A stretch of 64,000 nt of DNA from JABDIP01 sp965250245 (GTDB taxonomy: Bacteria; Pseudomonadota; Alphaproteobacteria; DSM-16000; Inquilinaceae), in contig OZ252296.1 in assembly GCA_965250245.1 (NCBI GenBank), positions 1,364,001 to 1,428,000 on the forward strand. Direction: 5' to 3'. This document shows positions 1 to 8,803 of this stretch, piece by piece. The translations under genes and the position numbers were made by a program. How positions within the stretch are numbered: the stretch's first letter is position 1; every line of letters starts with the position of its first letter. The notes beneath the pieces were generated by a model that had not been told where the DNA came from, did not search any database, and saw nothing but the letters and a program-made list of their open reading frames with translations.

Positions 1-159
1 CTGGGTCTTCAGCCGCTGCAGCGCGGCGCGGACCGAGACGCGGCTGACATTCATCTGCTCGGCCAGCGCCCGCTCGCCGGGCAGGCGCTGTCCCGGCGCC
101 CAGTCGCCGCCGGCGATCATGTCGATCAGCTCCGACGCGACGCGGTCGGCGACGCTCAT
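1..159 (-). CDS. GntR-family transcriptional regulator, N-terminal part (cut by window edge)
   Basis: The reverse strand from 159 encodes about 53 residues beginning MSVADRVASELIDMI and continuing into a winged-helix motif (PGERALAEQMNVSRVSVRAAL). This is the typical N-terminal DNA-binding domain of FadR/GntR regulators, with the start about 20 residues before the wing as is usual. The ligand-binding C-terminal domain lies outside the window, so neither subfamily nor ligand can be told. It points the same way as the EamA exporter just downstream on the + coordinate axis, but that gene is transcribed towards it, so any regulatory link is only proximity. Confidence 0.8.
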   Translation of the reverse strand, partial: MSVADRVASELIDMIAGGDWAPGQRLPGERALAEQMNVSRVSVRAALQRLKTQ

Positions 160-266
160 GGAATCGGCTGTCGGCCCGTTGGAGGGTATGTCGTTCAAGC
201 CGGTCGCTCGTTCGGCCGAAGTGACTGGTATTACCACTTCGATCGTGCCGCAAGCGCTTCGGGGCG

Positions 267-1205
267 TCAACCGACCGGGGTGGCTTGGCGCTGCTGCCGC
301 GGCGATGCGGGCATCGTGCGCCGGGCCAGCAGGATGCCGGTCATCACGATCGCCCCGCCGACGACCTGCCACGCGCCGATCGATTCGCCGAGGATGATCC
401 AGGCCAGCACCGCCGAGGCGACCGGCTGCACCAGCAGGCTGAGCGACGAGAAGGCCGCCGGCAGGTGGGCCAGGGCATAGGCGATCAGGCTCTGCCCGCC
501 GGCATGGCTGACCAGGCCCAGCCCCAGCAGCATCGCCCAGCCGAAGAGCGTCAGCGTGATCATCGGGCCGTCGTATAGCAGCGCCATGGGCAGCAGGAAG
601 GCGCTGGTCACGATCGAGCTCCAGCACATGATCACGGCGGTGGAGAAACGGGCCCGCAGCCGGCCGACGACGATGATGTAGCCGCCGTAGAACAGCGCGG
701 TGACCAGCGCCAGGGCGTCGCCGAGCAGATTGTCGACGCCGATCGTCAGGCTGTCGCCCATCAGCACCACGGCGCCGCCGATGCCAAGCCCGAGCGCCGC
801 CAGGAAGGTCGGCGTGAAGCGCTCCTTGAACAGGAGCCAGGATCCCAGGGTCACGAAGATCGGCGCGAAGTTGGCCAGCAGTGTCGAGTTGGCCACCGAT
901 GTGTATTGCACCGACCAGTGCCAGAAGAAGAGGTCGCCGGCGAACATGAAGCCGGACAGCACCAGCAGCGCCACGTCGCCGCGCGTCGCAGGCATGCGCT
1001 TTGGCGCCGGCCCGTTGTTGTGGAAGGCCACCCACAGCAGCAGGACCGGGATGGCCAGCGCCGGGCGCCAGAAGGCGGTGACCGGGGCGCCGAGATCGGA
1101 CAGCCGCACGAAGATCGGCGAGAACGCGATCCCCATGGCGCCGGCGATCAGGGCCGCGAAGGCCAGCCTGTTCCCAGTCGCCGTTGCGGTGTCGGAGGCA
1201 GTCAT
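267..1205 (-). CDS. EamA/DMT-family transporter
   Basis: The product is 312 residues with about ten hydrophobic segments arranged as two EamA repeats, the usual length for a drug/metabolite transporter in the inner membrane. The first repeat starts at about residue 15 and the second near residue 165. I chose ATG at 1205 because the sequence upstream of it is basic, non-membrane and looks antisense to other material, while the family normally begins just before the first helix. The repeat-end phrases LLFKERFTP and ILGESIGAWQ are typical of the family. Substrate is unknown; members export amino acids, metabolites or drugs. Confidence 0.9.
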   Translation of the reverse strand: MTASDTATATGNRLAFAALIAGAMGIAFSPIFVRLSDLGAPVTAFWRPALAIPVLLLWVAFHNNGPAPKRMPATRGDVALLVLSGFMFAGDLFFWHWSVQYTSVANSTLLANFAPIFVTLGSWLLFKERFTPTFLAALGLGIGGAVVLMGDSLTIGVDNLLGDALALVTALFYGGYIIVVGRLRARFSTAVIMCWSSIVTSAFLLPMALLYDGPMITLTLFGWAMLLGLGLVSHAGGQSLIAYALAHLPAAFSSLSLLVQPVASAVLAWIILGESIGAWQVVGGAIVMTGILLARRTMPASPRQQRQATPVG

Positions 1206-1340
1206 CGGCGGTTTATAGCGGCCGCGACAGGTCGTCGATACAGCACGATTGTCTCGATGCAAGCCGGCGATCCGGGGTGCGGAACCGGCCCGGCCCGCAC
1301 TCTTGCCGCGACGCCACCGAATTTGATCTATAGTCGCCGG

Positions 1341-2162
1341 ATGACCACGACCTCGGCGACCGACCTGACCGATCTGCCGGCCCCGCTGATCGGGCCCGAC
1401 GACCCGCCCGCCGTAACGCATCTCAATCCGGAGGGCAGCGCCCGGGCGCTGTTGCTGGCCGATCATGCCGGTGCCGCCATACCGGGATCGCTGGACCGGC
1501 TCGGGCTGGGCGAGGTGCCGCTGGAACGGCATATCGCCTACGACATCGGCAGCCGTGGGGTCACCGAAAGGCTGTCGGAACTGCTGGATGCGCCGGCGCT
1601 GATCCATGGCTATTCGCGCCTGCTGATCGACCCCAATCGGGAGTTGGACGACCCGACCTCGATCTGCGTCATCAGCGACGGCGTGGTGGTCCCCGGCAAC
1701 CGGGATTTGAGCCCGGAACAGGCGGCGGCACGGGCGATGGCATTCCACCATCCCTATCACGAGGCCATCGAGACGGAGATCGACCGGATCACGGCGCGCG
1801 ACGGCCCGCCGGCGATCATCTCCGTTCACACCTTCACCCGGGAGCTGCGCGGACGGGAGCGGCCCTGGCATATCGGCATCCTGTGGGATGATGACGGCCG
1901 CATGCCGGTGCCGCTGATCGACGCCCTGCGCCGCGACCGGTCGCTGGTGGTTGGCGACAACGAGCCCTATAGCGGCCGCAACCGCCACGGCTACACGGTG
2001 GAGACCCATGCCTATCCGCGCGGCCTGCCCAACGTGCTGATCGAGATCCGCCAGGATCTGGTCTCGACCGACGCGGATGCGCGGGCCTGGGGCGAGCGCC
2101 TGGCCGGGCCGCTGGCGGAGATCCTGGCCGATGCGTCCGTCTTCACCGAGGAAGCCGCGTAA
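1341..2162 (+). CDS. N-formylglutamate amidohydrolase family protein
   Basis: The product is 273 residues of the N-formylglutamate amidohydrolase (HutG-like) family, cytoplasmic zinc hydrolases that release formate from N-formylglutamate or act on related N-acyl substrates. Family features visible are DHAG (residues 41-44), YDIG (67-70), SRLLIDPNR (92-100) and SVHTFT (161-166). The stop codon overlaps by one base the ATG of the following carboxylate-amine ligase, so the two are translationally coupled. No other histidine-degradation genes lie nearby, so a role in histidine catabolism is not supported by context; the substrate may be another N-acylated amino acid. Confidence 0.88.
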   Translation: MTTTSATDLTDLPAPLIGPDDPPAVTHLNPEGSARALLLADHAGAAIPGSLDRLGLGEVPLERHIAYDIGSRGVTERLSELLDAPALIHGYSRLLIDPNRELDDPTSICVISDGVVVPGNRDLSPEQAAARAMAFHHPYHEAIETEIDRITARDGPPAIISVHTFTRELRGRERPWHIGILWDDDGRMPVPLIDALRRDRSLVVGDNEPYSGRNRHGYTVETHAYPRGLPNVLIEIRQDLVSTDADARAWGERLAGPLAEILADASVFTEEAA

Positions 2163-3301
2163 TGGCCGGGGAAAAGCCGACATTCTCGCTGGGTCTGGAA
2201 GAGGAATACCTGCTGGTCAACCGGCAGACACGGGACCTGGAACGCGACCCGCCCAAGGCCCTGCTGAAGGAGTGCCAGCAGCGCATGAAGGGCCGGGTCA
2301 GCCCGGAATTCATGCGCTGCCAGATCGAGGTCGGCACGCCGGTCTGCAAGGATATCGGCACCGCCCGCAAGGAGCTGGCCTTCCTGCGCCGCAGCGTCGC
2401 AGAGATGGCGGACCAGCACGGTCTGGCGATCATCGCCGCCTCGACCCATCCCTTCGCCCAGTGGCAGCCGCAGAAGCACACCCACCGCAAGCGCTATGAC
2501 GAGCTGGCCAAGGACATGGGCGTGCCGCTGCGCCGCCTGTTGATCTGTGCCAACCATGTCCATGTCGGCATCGACGACGACAATCTGCGCATCGACCTGA
2601 TGAACCAGGCGCGGTATTTCCTGCCGCACCTGCTGGCGCTCAGCACCTCCTCGCCGTTCTGGCAGGGCCAGAACACCAAGCTGAAATCCTACCGCCTGGC
2701 GGTGTTCAACGAGATGCCGCGCACCGGCATGCCGGAGGAGTATTCCAGCTACGGCGAGTACAAGAAGCACCTGGACGCCCTGGTCCAGACCAAGGTGATC
2801 GAGGACGGCACCAAGATCTGGTGGGACATTCGCCCCAGTGCCCGCTTCCCGACCCTGGAGATGCGCATCTGCGACATCGCCACGACCATGGAGGACGGGC
2901 TGTGCATCGCGGCGCTGTATCAATGCCTGCTGCGCATGCTGTGGCGGCTGAAGGGCATGAACGTCACCTGGCGGCGCTACAAGAACCTGCTGATCAACGA
3001 GAACCGCTGGCGGGCCATGCGGCACGGCTTCGACAAGGGCCTGATCGATTTCGGCCGCGGCGCCATGGTGCCCTATGAGGATCTCCTGGAAGAGATCCTG
3101 GAGTTGATCAAGGAGGATGCCGAGGCGCTCGGCTGCACCGAGGAGGTCGCCCACGCCCGCACCATCCGCAACCGTGGCACCAGCGCCCACCGCCAGGTGG
3201 ATATCTACGAAGAGGCCGTGAAAGACGGCGCCGACAGCGGCGAGGCGCTGATCAAGGTCGTCGACTGGCTGATCGAGGAGTCGATGGCGGGGGTGGCGTG
3301 A
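2162..3301 (+). CDS. Carboxylate-amine ligase (glutamate-cysteine ligase type 2, YbdK-like)
   Basis: The product is 379 residues with the family signature GLEEEYLLV at residues 11-19, followed by the conserved CQIEVGTP and NHVHVG segments. It belongs to the GCS2/YbdK ATP-dependent carboxylate-amine ligases, which join glutamate (or a similar acid) to an amine. Start and coupling: its ATG shares one base with the upstream stop codon. Pairing with an N-formylglutamate amidohydrolase-type enzyme is seen in several alphaproteobacteria, which suggests the two build and hydrolyse related gamma-linked or N-acyl compounds; the compound itself is not identifiable from sequence. Confidence 0.88.
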   Translation: MAGEKPTFSLGLEEEYLLVNRQTRDLERDPPKALLKECQQRMKGRVSPEFMRCQIEVGTPVCKDIGTARKELAFLRRSVAEMADQHGLAIIAASTHPFAQWQPQKHTHRKRYDELAKDMGVPLRRLLICANHVHVGIDDDNLRIDLMNQARYFLPHLLALSTSSPFWQGQNTKLKSYRLAVFNEMPRTGMPEEYSSYGEYKKHLDALVQTKVIEDGTKIWWDIRPSARFPTLEMRICDIATTMEDGLCIAALYQCLLRMLWRLKGMNVTWRRYKNLLINENRWRAMRHGFDKGLIDFGRGAMVPYEDLLEEILELIKEDAEALGCTEEVAHARTIRNRGTSAHRQVDIYEEAVKDGADSGEALIKVVDWLIEESMAGVA

Positions 3302-3380
3302 CCCTGAGGCGGCCGTGACGGCTTTTCCCGGCGTCGCCGATCCCTACATCTAGGCCAGCACGAAACCGAGGACCGACCCG

Positions 3381-3683
3381 ATGGACGACGCCACCCGCAC
3401 CGAACTCGAAGCCGCCGCCTTTCGCCGTTTGGTGGCGCATTTCCGCGAGCGCACCGATGTGCAGAACATCGACCTGATGAACCTCTCCGGCTTCTGCCGC
3501 AACTGCCTGTCGAAATGGTACCGGGCCGCGGCGGAGGAGAAGGGCCTGGAGATGAGCTACGACGACGCTCGCGAGATCGTCTACGGCATGCCCTATGCCG
3601 ACTGGAAGGCCCAGTACCAGACCGAGGCGACGGCGGAGCAGCAGGCGGCCTACGAGCGCAACAAGCCGGCCGACGGACACTAA
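3381..3683 (+). CDS. DUF1244 domain-containing protein
   Basis: A 100-residue soluble protein matching the DUF1244 family over its whole length. The conserved core is DLMNLSGFCRNCLSKWY, with Cys39 and Cys42 forming a CxxC that could bind a metal or be redox active. It is very common in proteobacteria and has no assigned function that I know of. An alternative reading frame through the same region is a shadow. The gene stands alone, 79 bases after the carboxylate-amine ligase. Confidence 0.92.
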   Translation: MDDATRTELEAAAFRRLVAHFRERTDVQNIDLMNLSGFCRNCLSKWYRAAAEEKGLEMSYDDAREIVYGMPYADWKAQYQTEATAEQQAAYERNKPADGH

Positions 3684-3787
3684 GACCGGCGGCCTTGCGT
3701 CCCCCTCGCAGCGGGCCTATCGTCCGCCGCCGGCCCCGGGGTTGGGCCGGGCCAATTCACAGTTCAATTGCGTTCAAGAGGGTCGTC

Positions 3788-4057
3788 ATGGCTGATGTCG
3801 GCGGGATCGCCGCGGATCGTTTGCGCTCGTTCATCGAGAGGATCGAGCGGCTGGAGGAGGAGAAGGCGGCGCTGGCCGCCGATATCCGCGAGGTGTTCGC
3901 CGAGGCCAAGTCGAACGGCTTCGACACCAAGATCATGCGCCAGGTGGTGCGCCTGCGGAAGATGGAGAGCGCCGACCGCGAGGAGCAGGAATTGCTGCTT
4001 GACCTCTACAAGCGGGCGCTTGGCATGTCGGAGCAGGAGCTTGTTGAGATTGGCTAA
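3788..4057 (+). CDS. gapR: GapR-family nucleoid-associated protein (DUF2312)
   Basis: An 89-residue protein of the DUF2312/GapR family. The N-terminal half is a long charged coiled coil (SFIERIERLEEEKAALAADI), followed by FDTKIMRQVVRLRKM, the conserved part that grips overtwisted DNA in Caulobacter GapR. In that organism GapR binds AT-rich and positively supercoiled DNA and is needed for chromosome replication and segregation. I start at ATG 3788 because the usual family start is MADVGGIAADRLR-like. It lies directly beside an AT-rich island. Confidence 0.92.
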   Translation: MADVGGIAADRLRSFIERIERLEEEKAALAADIREVFAEAKSNGFDTKIMRQVVRLRKMESADREEQELLLDLYKRALGMSEQELVEIG

Positions 4058-4105
4058 TTAGCAATAAACTACGAGCTTTCTCGAGCATGAGTAAGGCCCT
4101 TCGTC

Positions 4106-4720
4106 ATGATTAGGGAAACTCGAAATTCGGATAAAGACAACAGTAAATACTATAGTGTATTGCGGATAATGCTGGGAGGATTGAAATCCGCATTTGGTAT
4201 CTCTAGGAATATGAAAACAATAGAAATAGACCAGGCATTGTTGAATATCCAATCTAGCTACGACACGTTATTGTCTTATGAAGATGATCATCTTCGTGAG
4301 AAAAGCGGTATCATGGAAAAGGTCCAACAAATATTGGAGTATGGAGACAGGTCTTGGGAGTCGATCTTCTACATGGAGCAGTTGCTCGCAAGTCTGTATT
4401 CGACAGAAGGTTTGCGAATGGAGGTATCTAGGCGTCTTGAAGAGGCGAGAGAATTGAACCTCGCTAGCGTCAATTTCTACGAACAACAATTTCAGGCTGA
4501 CGATGAGTTGTCTACGAAATCGGATAAAGAAAATGACAGGCGTACACGAGTACTTCTTAAGAGTCTGATAAATGACCTGCAGAAACACATAACGCTAGTA
4601 AACGTGAGAAGGAGTTACGCTCGTCGAGCTGTGAAACGTGTGAGTTGGCTATTCCTCATATCTTTTTTGGTCTTTGGTGCTACGCTTTACCTCTCAACGC
4701 AACCATTGTTGATAAATTGA
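4106..4720 (+). CDS. Hypothetical coiled-coil protein with C-terminal membrane anchor, in AT-rich island
   Basis: A 204-residue product I do not recognise. Residues 1-175 are charged and helical with several leucine/glutamate-rich stretches, and residues about 178-198 form one hydrophobic helix (WLFLISFLVFGATLYL), giving a tail-anchored protein with a cytoplasmic body. Base composition and codon use (ATA, TTA, AGA, AAT) differ sharply from all neighbours, a sign of horizontal transfer. The next ORF (4787) lies in the same reading frame after two in-frame stops (4718 and about 4769), so the two may be one gene broken by point mutations. Confidence 0.6.
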   Translation: MIRETRNSDKDNSKYYSVLRIMLGGLKSAFGISRNMKTIEIDQALLNIQSSYDTLLSYEDDHLREKSGIMEKVQQILEYGDRSWESIFYMEQLLASLYSTEGLRMEVSRRLEEARELNLASVNFYEQQFQADDELSTKSDKENDRRTRVLLKSLINDLQKHITLVNVRRSYARRAVKRVSWLFLISFLVFGATLYLSTQPLLIN

Positions 4721-4786
4721 AGGTGTGCGAAGAATAGAATTCTATTCAGGTCTGTAGTATTTATCTTATAATCGGCGAGTACCAAT

Positions 4787-5311
4787 ATGGCATTATTGTT
4801 GGAATATATTTACATAGGGTATGTATTCGCGGAATACTGCTGTAGTTGCTTCGTATTGGATGGGAGAATAGAGATGTTAATGAATTGGCCGGCCGGATAT
4901 TCGGCGCTGATTATTTCCCTGTCATCTGGTTTCTTTGGGGCAGCGTTCTTCATACTTGCGCAGTTGCAGATTCGCATATCGGAAGGGGAGCTGGAGGATG
5001 TGCGCGATATGTGGACTTGGTCACTTATTTTTCTAAGGTGCCTAGTTGGTATTGGGGGGGCCTTTGTACTTTACTTTTTCTTTCAGTCTGGGCTCTTGGA
5101 AGGCGCAATTTGGCCGACAGTTGAATTGATAGGATTCGTTCAAGTAGCGGATATAGATGGTGAACTTAATAATTACCTTGCGAATTTCGGCCTTGATAGA
5201 ATTATTGTTCCAAATGATCACCTTTCTTTGTTAATAATATGGAGTTTCTTGGCCGGCTATTCTCAAACGTTCGTACCAAACATGCTTCAGAAAGCGGAGG
5301 CCAAAATCTGA
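4787..5311 (+). CDS. Hypothetical multi-pass membrane protein, in AT-rich island
   Basis: An ORF of 174 residues with hydrophobic segments near residues 38-60, 78-102 and 150-165. The C-terminal phrase AGYSQTFVPNMLQKAE resembles an AGFSERxVPxLL ending I associate with uncharacterised bacterial membrane proteins. A better start may be ATG 4874, which has a GGGAG at 4862-4866 and begins just before the first good helix, giving 145 residues. Composition is as AT-rich as the preceding ORF and the frame is the same, so it may be the second half of a split gene. No function can be assigned. Confidence 0.55.
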   Translation: MALLLEYIYIGYVFAEYCCSCFVLDGRIEMLMNWPAGYSALIISLSSGFFGAAFFILAQLQIRISEGELEDVRDMWTWSLIFLRCLVGIGGAFVLYFFFQSGLLEGAIWPTVELIGFVQVADIDGELNNYLANFGLDRIIVPNDHLSLLIIWSFLAGYSQTFVPNMLQKAEAKI

Positions 5312-5544
5312 GAATAGACTAATGGTCCATGCGATACTTTGGGTGCGTAGAGGCCGAATTTCAACCAGTCCTACTGGTGTCACTTTGGGTGACACGATTG
5401 ATTGTGCGGATCTGGCGACCCTGATCGTTTCAACATCCAACTCCGTTGTCCGAATCCCTCCGCGCCGCTACTCTCGCGGTCAAACGGACGACAGCCTGAA
5501 CGCCGAAGCGATGGGGCGGGTGTGAGCGCTGCGCAGGAGGGATC

Positions 5545-6549
5545 ATGAAGATCACGAGCTTGAAACTTGGGTTGGTGTCCACCTTGGCCGGCCTGGCCAT
5601 GGCCGGCGGCGCGGTGGCGCAGGATCTGAACTTCTTCACCATTGGCACCGGCGGCACCGGGGCGACGTACTATCCGCTGGGCGGGGTGATCGCCAACGCG
5701 GTGTCGAACCCGCCGGGCTCGCGGCCCTGCGACGAGGGCGGAAGCTGCGGCGTGCCGGGGCTGATCGCCGTGGCGCAGTCTTCCCGCGGTTCCGTGAACA
5801 ACGTCAACGGCATCAATTCCGGCCTGTTCGCGTCCGGCTTCTCCCAGTCCGACGTGGCCTATTGGGCCTATACCGGGACCGGCGTGTTCGACGGCCAGGA
5901 CGCGATGTCCGATCTCAGGGCCATCGCGGCGCTGTATCCGGAGCACATCCATCTGGTCGCCAGCGCCGATGCCGGCATCGAATCGGTCGCCGATCTGCGC
6001 GGCAAGCGGGTCTCGCTGGACGAGCCCGGCTCCGGCACCTTCGTCGACGCGCTGATCATCCTGACCGCCTATGGCCTGACCACCGACGATGTCGAGGTCG
6101 ATTTCCTGAAGCCGGGACCGGCCAGCGACGCGATCCGCAACGGCCAGCTCGACGCGTTCTTCATCGTCGCCGGCTATCCCACCGGCGCGGTGGTCGAGCT
6201 TGCGTCCTCGACCGACGTGACGCTGGTGCCGATCGCCGGCGAGGAGGCCGACGAGATCATCGAGGATTACGGCTTCTTCTCCGCCGATTCGATTCCGGCA
6301 GACACCTATGAGGATGTCGGCGAGACCGCGACTCTGGCGGTCGGGGCCCAGTGGATCACCAGCGCCGAGCAGGACGAGGAGCTGATCTACCAGATCACCC
6401 AGGCGCTGTGGAACGACAAGACCCGCCGCCTGCTGGATGTCGGCCATGCCAAGGGCGCGTCCGTGACGCCGGAGACGGCCCTGGACGGCATCGGCATTCC
6501 GCTGCATCCGGGCGCCGAGCGGTTCTATCGCGAAGCCGGCATGCTCTGA
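5545..6549 (+). CDS. TAXI-family TRAP transporter solute-binding protein
   Basis: A 334-residue periplasmic binding protein. Residues 1-26 are a signal peptide ending AVAQ, followed by the family opening FTIGTGGTGATYYPLGG (33-49). The ATG has a strong ribosome site (GGAGGG, 5535-5540). It belongs to the TAXI group, which feed fused TRAP permeases; the fused permease follows 108 bases later on the same strand. An internal disulphide is possible between the two cysteines in the CDEGGSCG loop. Known TAXI proteins bind glutamate and other carboxylates; the ligand here is not predictable. Confidence 0.93.
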   Translation: MKITSLKLGLVSTLAGLAMAGGAVAQDLNFFTIGTGGTGATYYPLGGVIANAVSNPPGSRPCDEGGSCGVPGLIAVAQSSRGSVNNVNGINSGLFASGFSQSDVAYWAYTGTGVFDGQDAMSDLRAIAALYPEHIHLVASADAGIESVADLRGKRVSLDEPGSGTFVDALIILTAYGLTTDDVEVDFLKPGPASDAIRNGQLDAFFIVAGYPTGAVVELASSTDVTLVPIAGEEADEIIEDYGFFSADSIPADTYEDVGETATLAVGAQWITSAEQDEELIYQITQALWNDKTRRLLDVGHAKGASVTPETALDGIGIPLHPGAERFYREAGML

Positions 6550-6591
6550 CGGCATCGGCACCGATCAGCGGGTCTTAGAACCCGTTCCCAA

Positions 6592-6622
6592 TCCGCCGGC
6601 CGGGCGCGTTCCGGCCGGCGGA
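6592..6622 (+). terminator. Strong hairpin between TRAP binding protein and permease genes
   Basis: A perfect 12-base inverted repeat (6592-6603 with 6611-6622) around a 7-base loop, with a smaller 5-base stem just before it (about 6569-6584). There is no T-run after it, so it is more likely a partial attenuator or mRNA 3'-stabilising structure that lets the binding protein be made in excess over the permease than a full terminator. Confidence 0.5.
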
Positions 6623-6657
6623 ACTGTTTCCAGCGCAGCGCCAACAGGCAGGCCCGC

Positions 6658-8730
6658 ATGGCGGACACCGCACCTTCCACCGTCGATCCGCAGAGCCCGG
6701 AGGCGCTGGAACGGCACTATGACCCGGAGCTGAACTTCCGGCCCATGGGCCGCCGTGCCGGCCTGTTCGTGGCCGGGGCGCTGATCCTGATGTCGCTCTA
6801 CCATCTCCAGGCGGCCGGGCTCGGCCCGCCGCGCGAGCTGGTGCACAAGGGCATCCACCTCGCCTTCGTGCTCGGGCTGGTCTTCCTGGTCTTCGGCGTG
6901 ACCCGCGGCGCCTATGCGCAGGGCCCACGGTCCGGCCTGCTGTTTCCCGGCGGCATCCCGCTCTGGGACTGGGCGCTGGCGGCCAGCGCCGTCGTCGTCG
7001 CGCTCTACCTGCCGCTGCTGCCGACCGAACAGGTGGCCATGCGGGTCGGCAACCCGGACACCAGCGACGTGGTCGCCGGCACCCTGCTGCTGCTGATCGT
7101 GCTGGAGGCGGCGCGGCGGTCGATGGGCTGGACCCTGCCGATCATCGTGCTGATCTTCGTCCTCTACGCGCTATTCGGCCGCTATGCGCCCGGCATGCTG
7201 AAACACCCGGGCACCAGCTGGACCGGGCTGGTCAACCATCTCTACATGACCGGCCAGGGCATCTATGGCATCGCGGTCTGGGTGATCGCCAAGATCGTCT
7301 TCCTGTTCGTGCTGTTCGGCGTGCTGGCGACCCGCATCGGCCTGGGCCAGCTGTTCATCGACATCGCCACCTGCATCGCCGGCCGCTATGCCGGCGGTCC
7401 GGCCAAGGTGGCGGTGGTCTCGTCGGCCATGCTGGGCATGATCTCCGGCTCCTCCATCGCCAACACGGTCACCACCGGCTCGATGACCATCCCGATGATG
7501 AAGCGCATCGGCTATCCGCGGCATTTCGCCGGCGCCGTGGAGGCCACCGCCTCCACCGGCGGGCAGATCACGCCGCCGATCATGGGGGCGGCGGCCTTCC
7601 TGATGGTCGAGTTCCTGAACGTGCCCTATCGGGAGATCCTGCTGGCGGCGCTGGTCCCGGCCCTGCTGCACTATTTCGGCGTGCTGGTGATGGTGCATCT
7701 GGAGGCCAAGAAGCTGGGCCTGCGCGGCCTCCGGCCGGAGGAGATGCCGCGCATGTGGCTGGCGCTGCGGGACAACTGGCCGACGCTGATCCCGCTGGTC
7801 GGGCTGATCTACATGATCCTGGCCGGGCGCTCGCCCGACTTCGCCGCGTTCTGGGCCATCATCGCCTGCGTCGTCGTCGGCTTCCTCAATCCGCGGCACC
7901 GGCTGACGCCGCTGGCGCTGCTGGAGGCGCTGAAGACCGGCGCCCAGTATGCACTGGCAGTCGGCGCGGCGGCGGCGGCGGTCGGCATCGTCATCGGCGT
8001 GGTCACCCAGACCGGGATCGGCTTCCGGCTCAGCGCTGTGGTCAACCAGACCGCGCTGCAGCTCGCCGGGGTCATCGTCCCCTGGATCCCCTTCGGCCTG
8101 GCGGACCTGGCCGGCGTCGCCTTGTTCTTCACCCTGGTCTTCACCGCCATCGCCTGCATCATCATGGGCGCCGGCATCCCGACCACCACCACCTACATCA
8201 TCCTGGTCTCGCTGGCGGCGCCGGCGCTGGCCAATCTGGGCGTCCCGACCCTGGTGTCGCATTTCTTCGTCTTCTATTACGGCGTCCTGGCCGACATCAC
8301 GCCGCCGGTGGCGCTGGCCGCCTATGCCGCCGCGGGGATCGCCGGCGCCAACCCGTTCCGCACCGGCAATACCGCCTTCCGCCTGGCGATCGCCAAGGCG
8401 CTGGTGCCGTTCGTCTTCGTCTATGCGCCGGTGATGCTGATCGTCACCGACGGGTTCACCTGGACCGCGTTCACCATCACGGTCGGCGGCGCGGTGATCG
8501 GGATCGGCCTGCTGGGCGCCGCCTTCACCGGCTTCCTGCTGGTCCCGATGGTGGCCGCGGAACGCTGGCTGCTGGCGTTGGCGTCGGTGTTCTTCATCTC
8601 TCCGGGTGGCGCCAGCATGGCGGTCGGAGCGGTGCTGGGGGTGCCGGTCCTGGCGCGCCAGGCCTGGATTCGCCGGTCCGCCGCGCTGTCGTTTTCCGGC
8701 CAACCGGAGTCGCGGCCAAGAGAGCGCTAA
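6658..8730 (+). CDS. TRAP transporter fused permease, TAXI type (4TM+12TM)
   Basis: A 690-residue inner-membrane protein carrying the small (DctQ-like) and large (DctM-like) TRAP subunits in one chain, as is usual for TAXI systems. The DctM signatures are seen as SGSSIANTVTTGSMTIPMMKRIGY near residue 262 and GAGIPTTTTYII near residue 503. It uses an ion gradient to bring in the ligand captured by the binding protein encoded just upstream. The 73 bases to the MetF-like gene downstream leave room for co-transcription. Confidence 0.93.
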   Translation: MADTAPSTVDPQSPEALERHYDPELNFRPMGRRAGLFVAGALILMSLYHLQAAGLGPPRELVHKGIHLAFVLGLVFLVFGVTRGAYAQGPRSGLLFPGGIPLWDWALAASAVVVALYLPLLPTEQVAMRVGNPDTSDVVAGTLLLLIVLEAARRSMGWTLPIIVLIFVLYALFGRYAPGMLKHPGTSWTGLVNHLYMTGQGIYGIAVWVIAKIVFLFVLFGVLATRIGLGQLFIDIATCIAGRYAGGPAKVAVVSSAMLGMISGSSIANTVTTGSMTIPMMKRIGYPRHFAGAVEATASTGGQITPPIMGAAAFLMVEFLNVPYREILLAALVPALLHYFGVLVMVHLEAKKLGLRGLRPEEMPRMWLALRDNWPTLIPLVGLIYMILAGRSPDFAAFWAIIACVVVGFLNPRHRLTPLALLEALKTGAQYALAVGAAAAAVGIVIGVVTQTGIGFRLSAVVNQTALQLAGVIVPWIPFGLADLAGVALFFTLVFTAIACIIMGAGIPTTTTYIILVSLAAPALANLGVPTLVSHFFVFYYGVLADITPPVALAAYAAAGIAGANPFRTGNTAFRLAIAKALVPFVFVYAPVMLIVTDGFTWTAFTITVGGAVIGIGLLGAAFTGFLLVPMVAAERWLLALASVFFISPGGASMAVGAVLGVPVLARQAWIRRSAALSFSGQPESRPRER

Positions 8731-8803
8731 ACGCCGGTTTCTCTAGCGTGTGCGGGCCTGCGGACGGGTCTGCGGGCGATGTCCGGCGTGCTGGAGGAAT
8801 TCG

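Noticed and set aside
5430..5485. Sequence ending TCCGAATCCCTCCGCGCCGC that resembles the 3' end of a tRNA, as an attachment site for the AT-rich island
   Set aside because: The T-stem does not pair, no anticodon arm can be found, and no second copy lies on the other side of the island.
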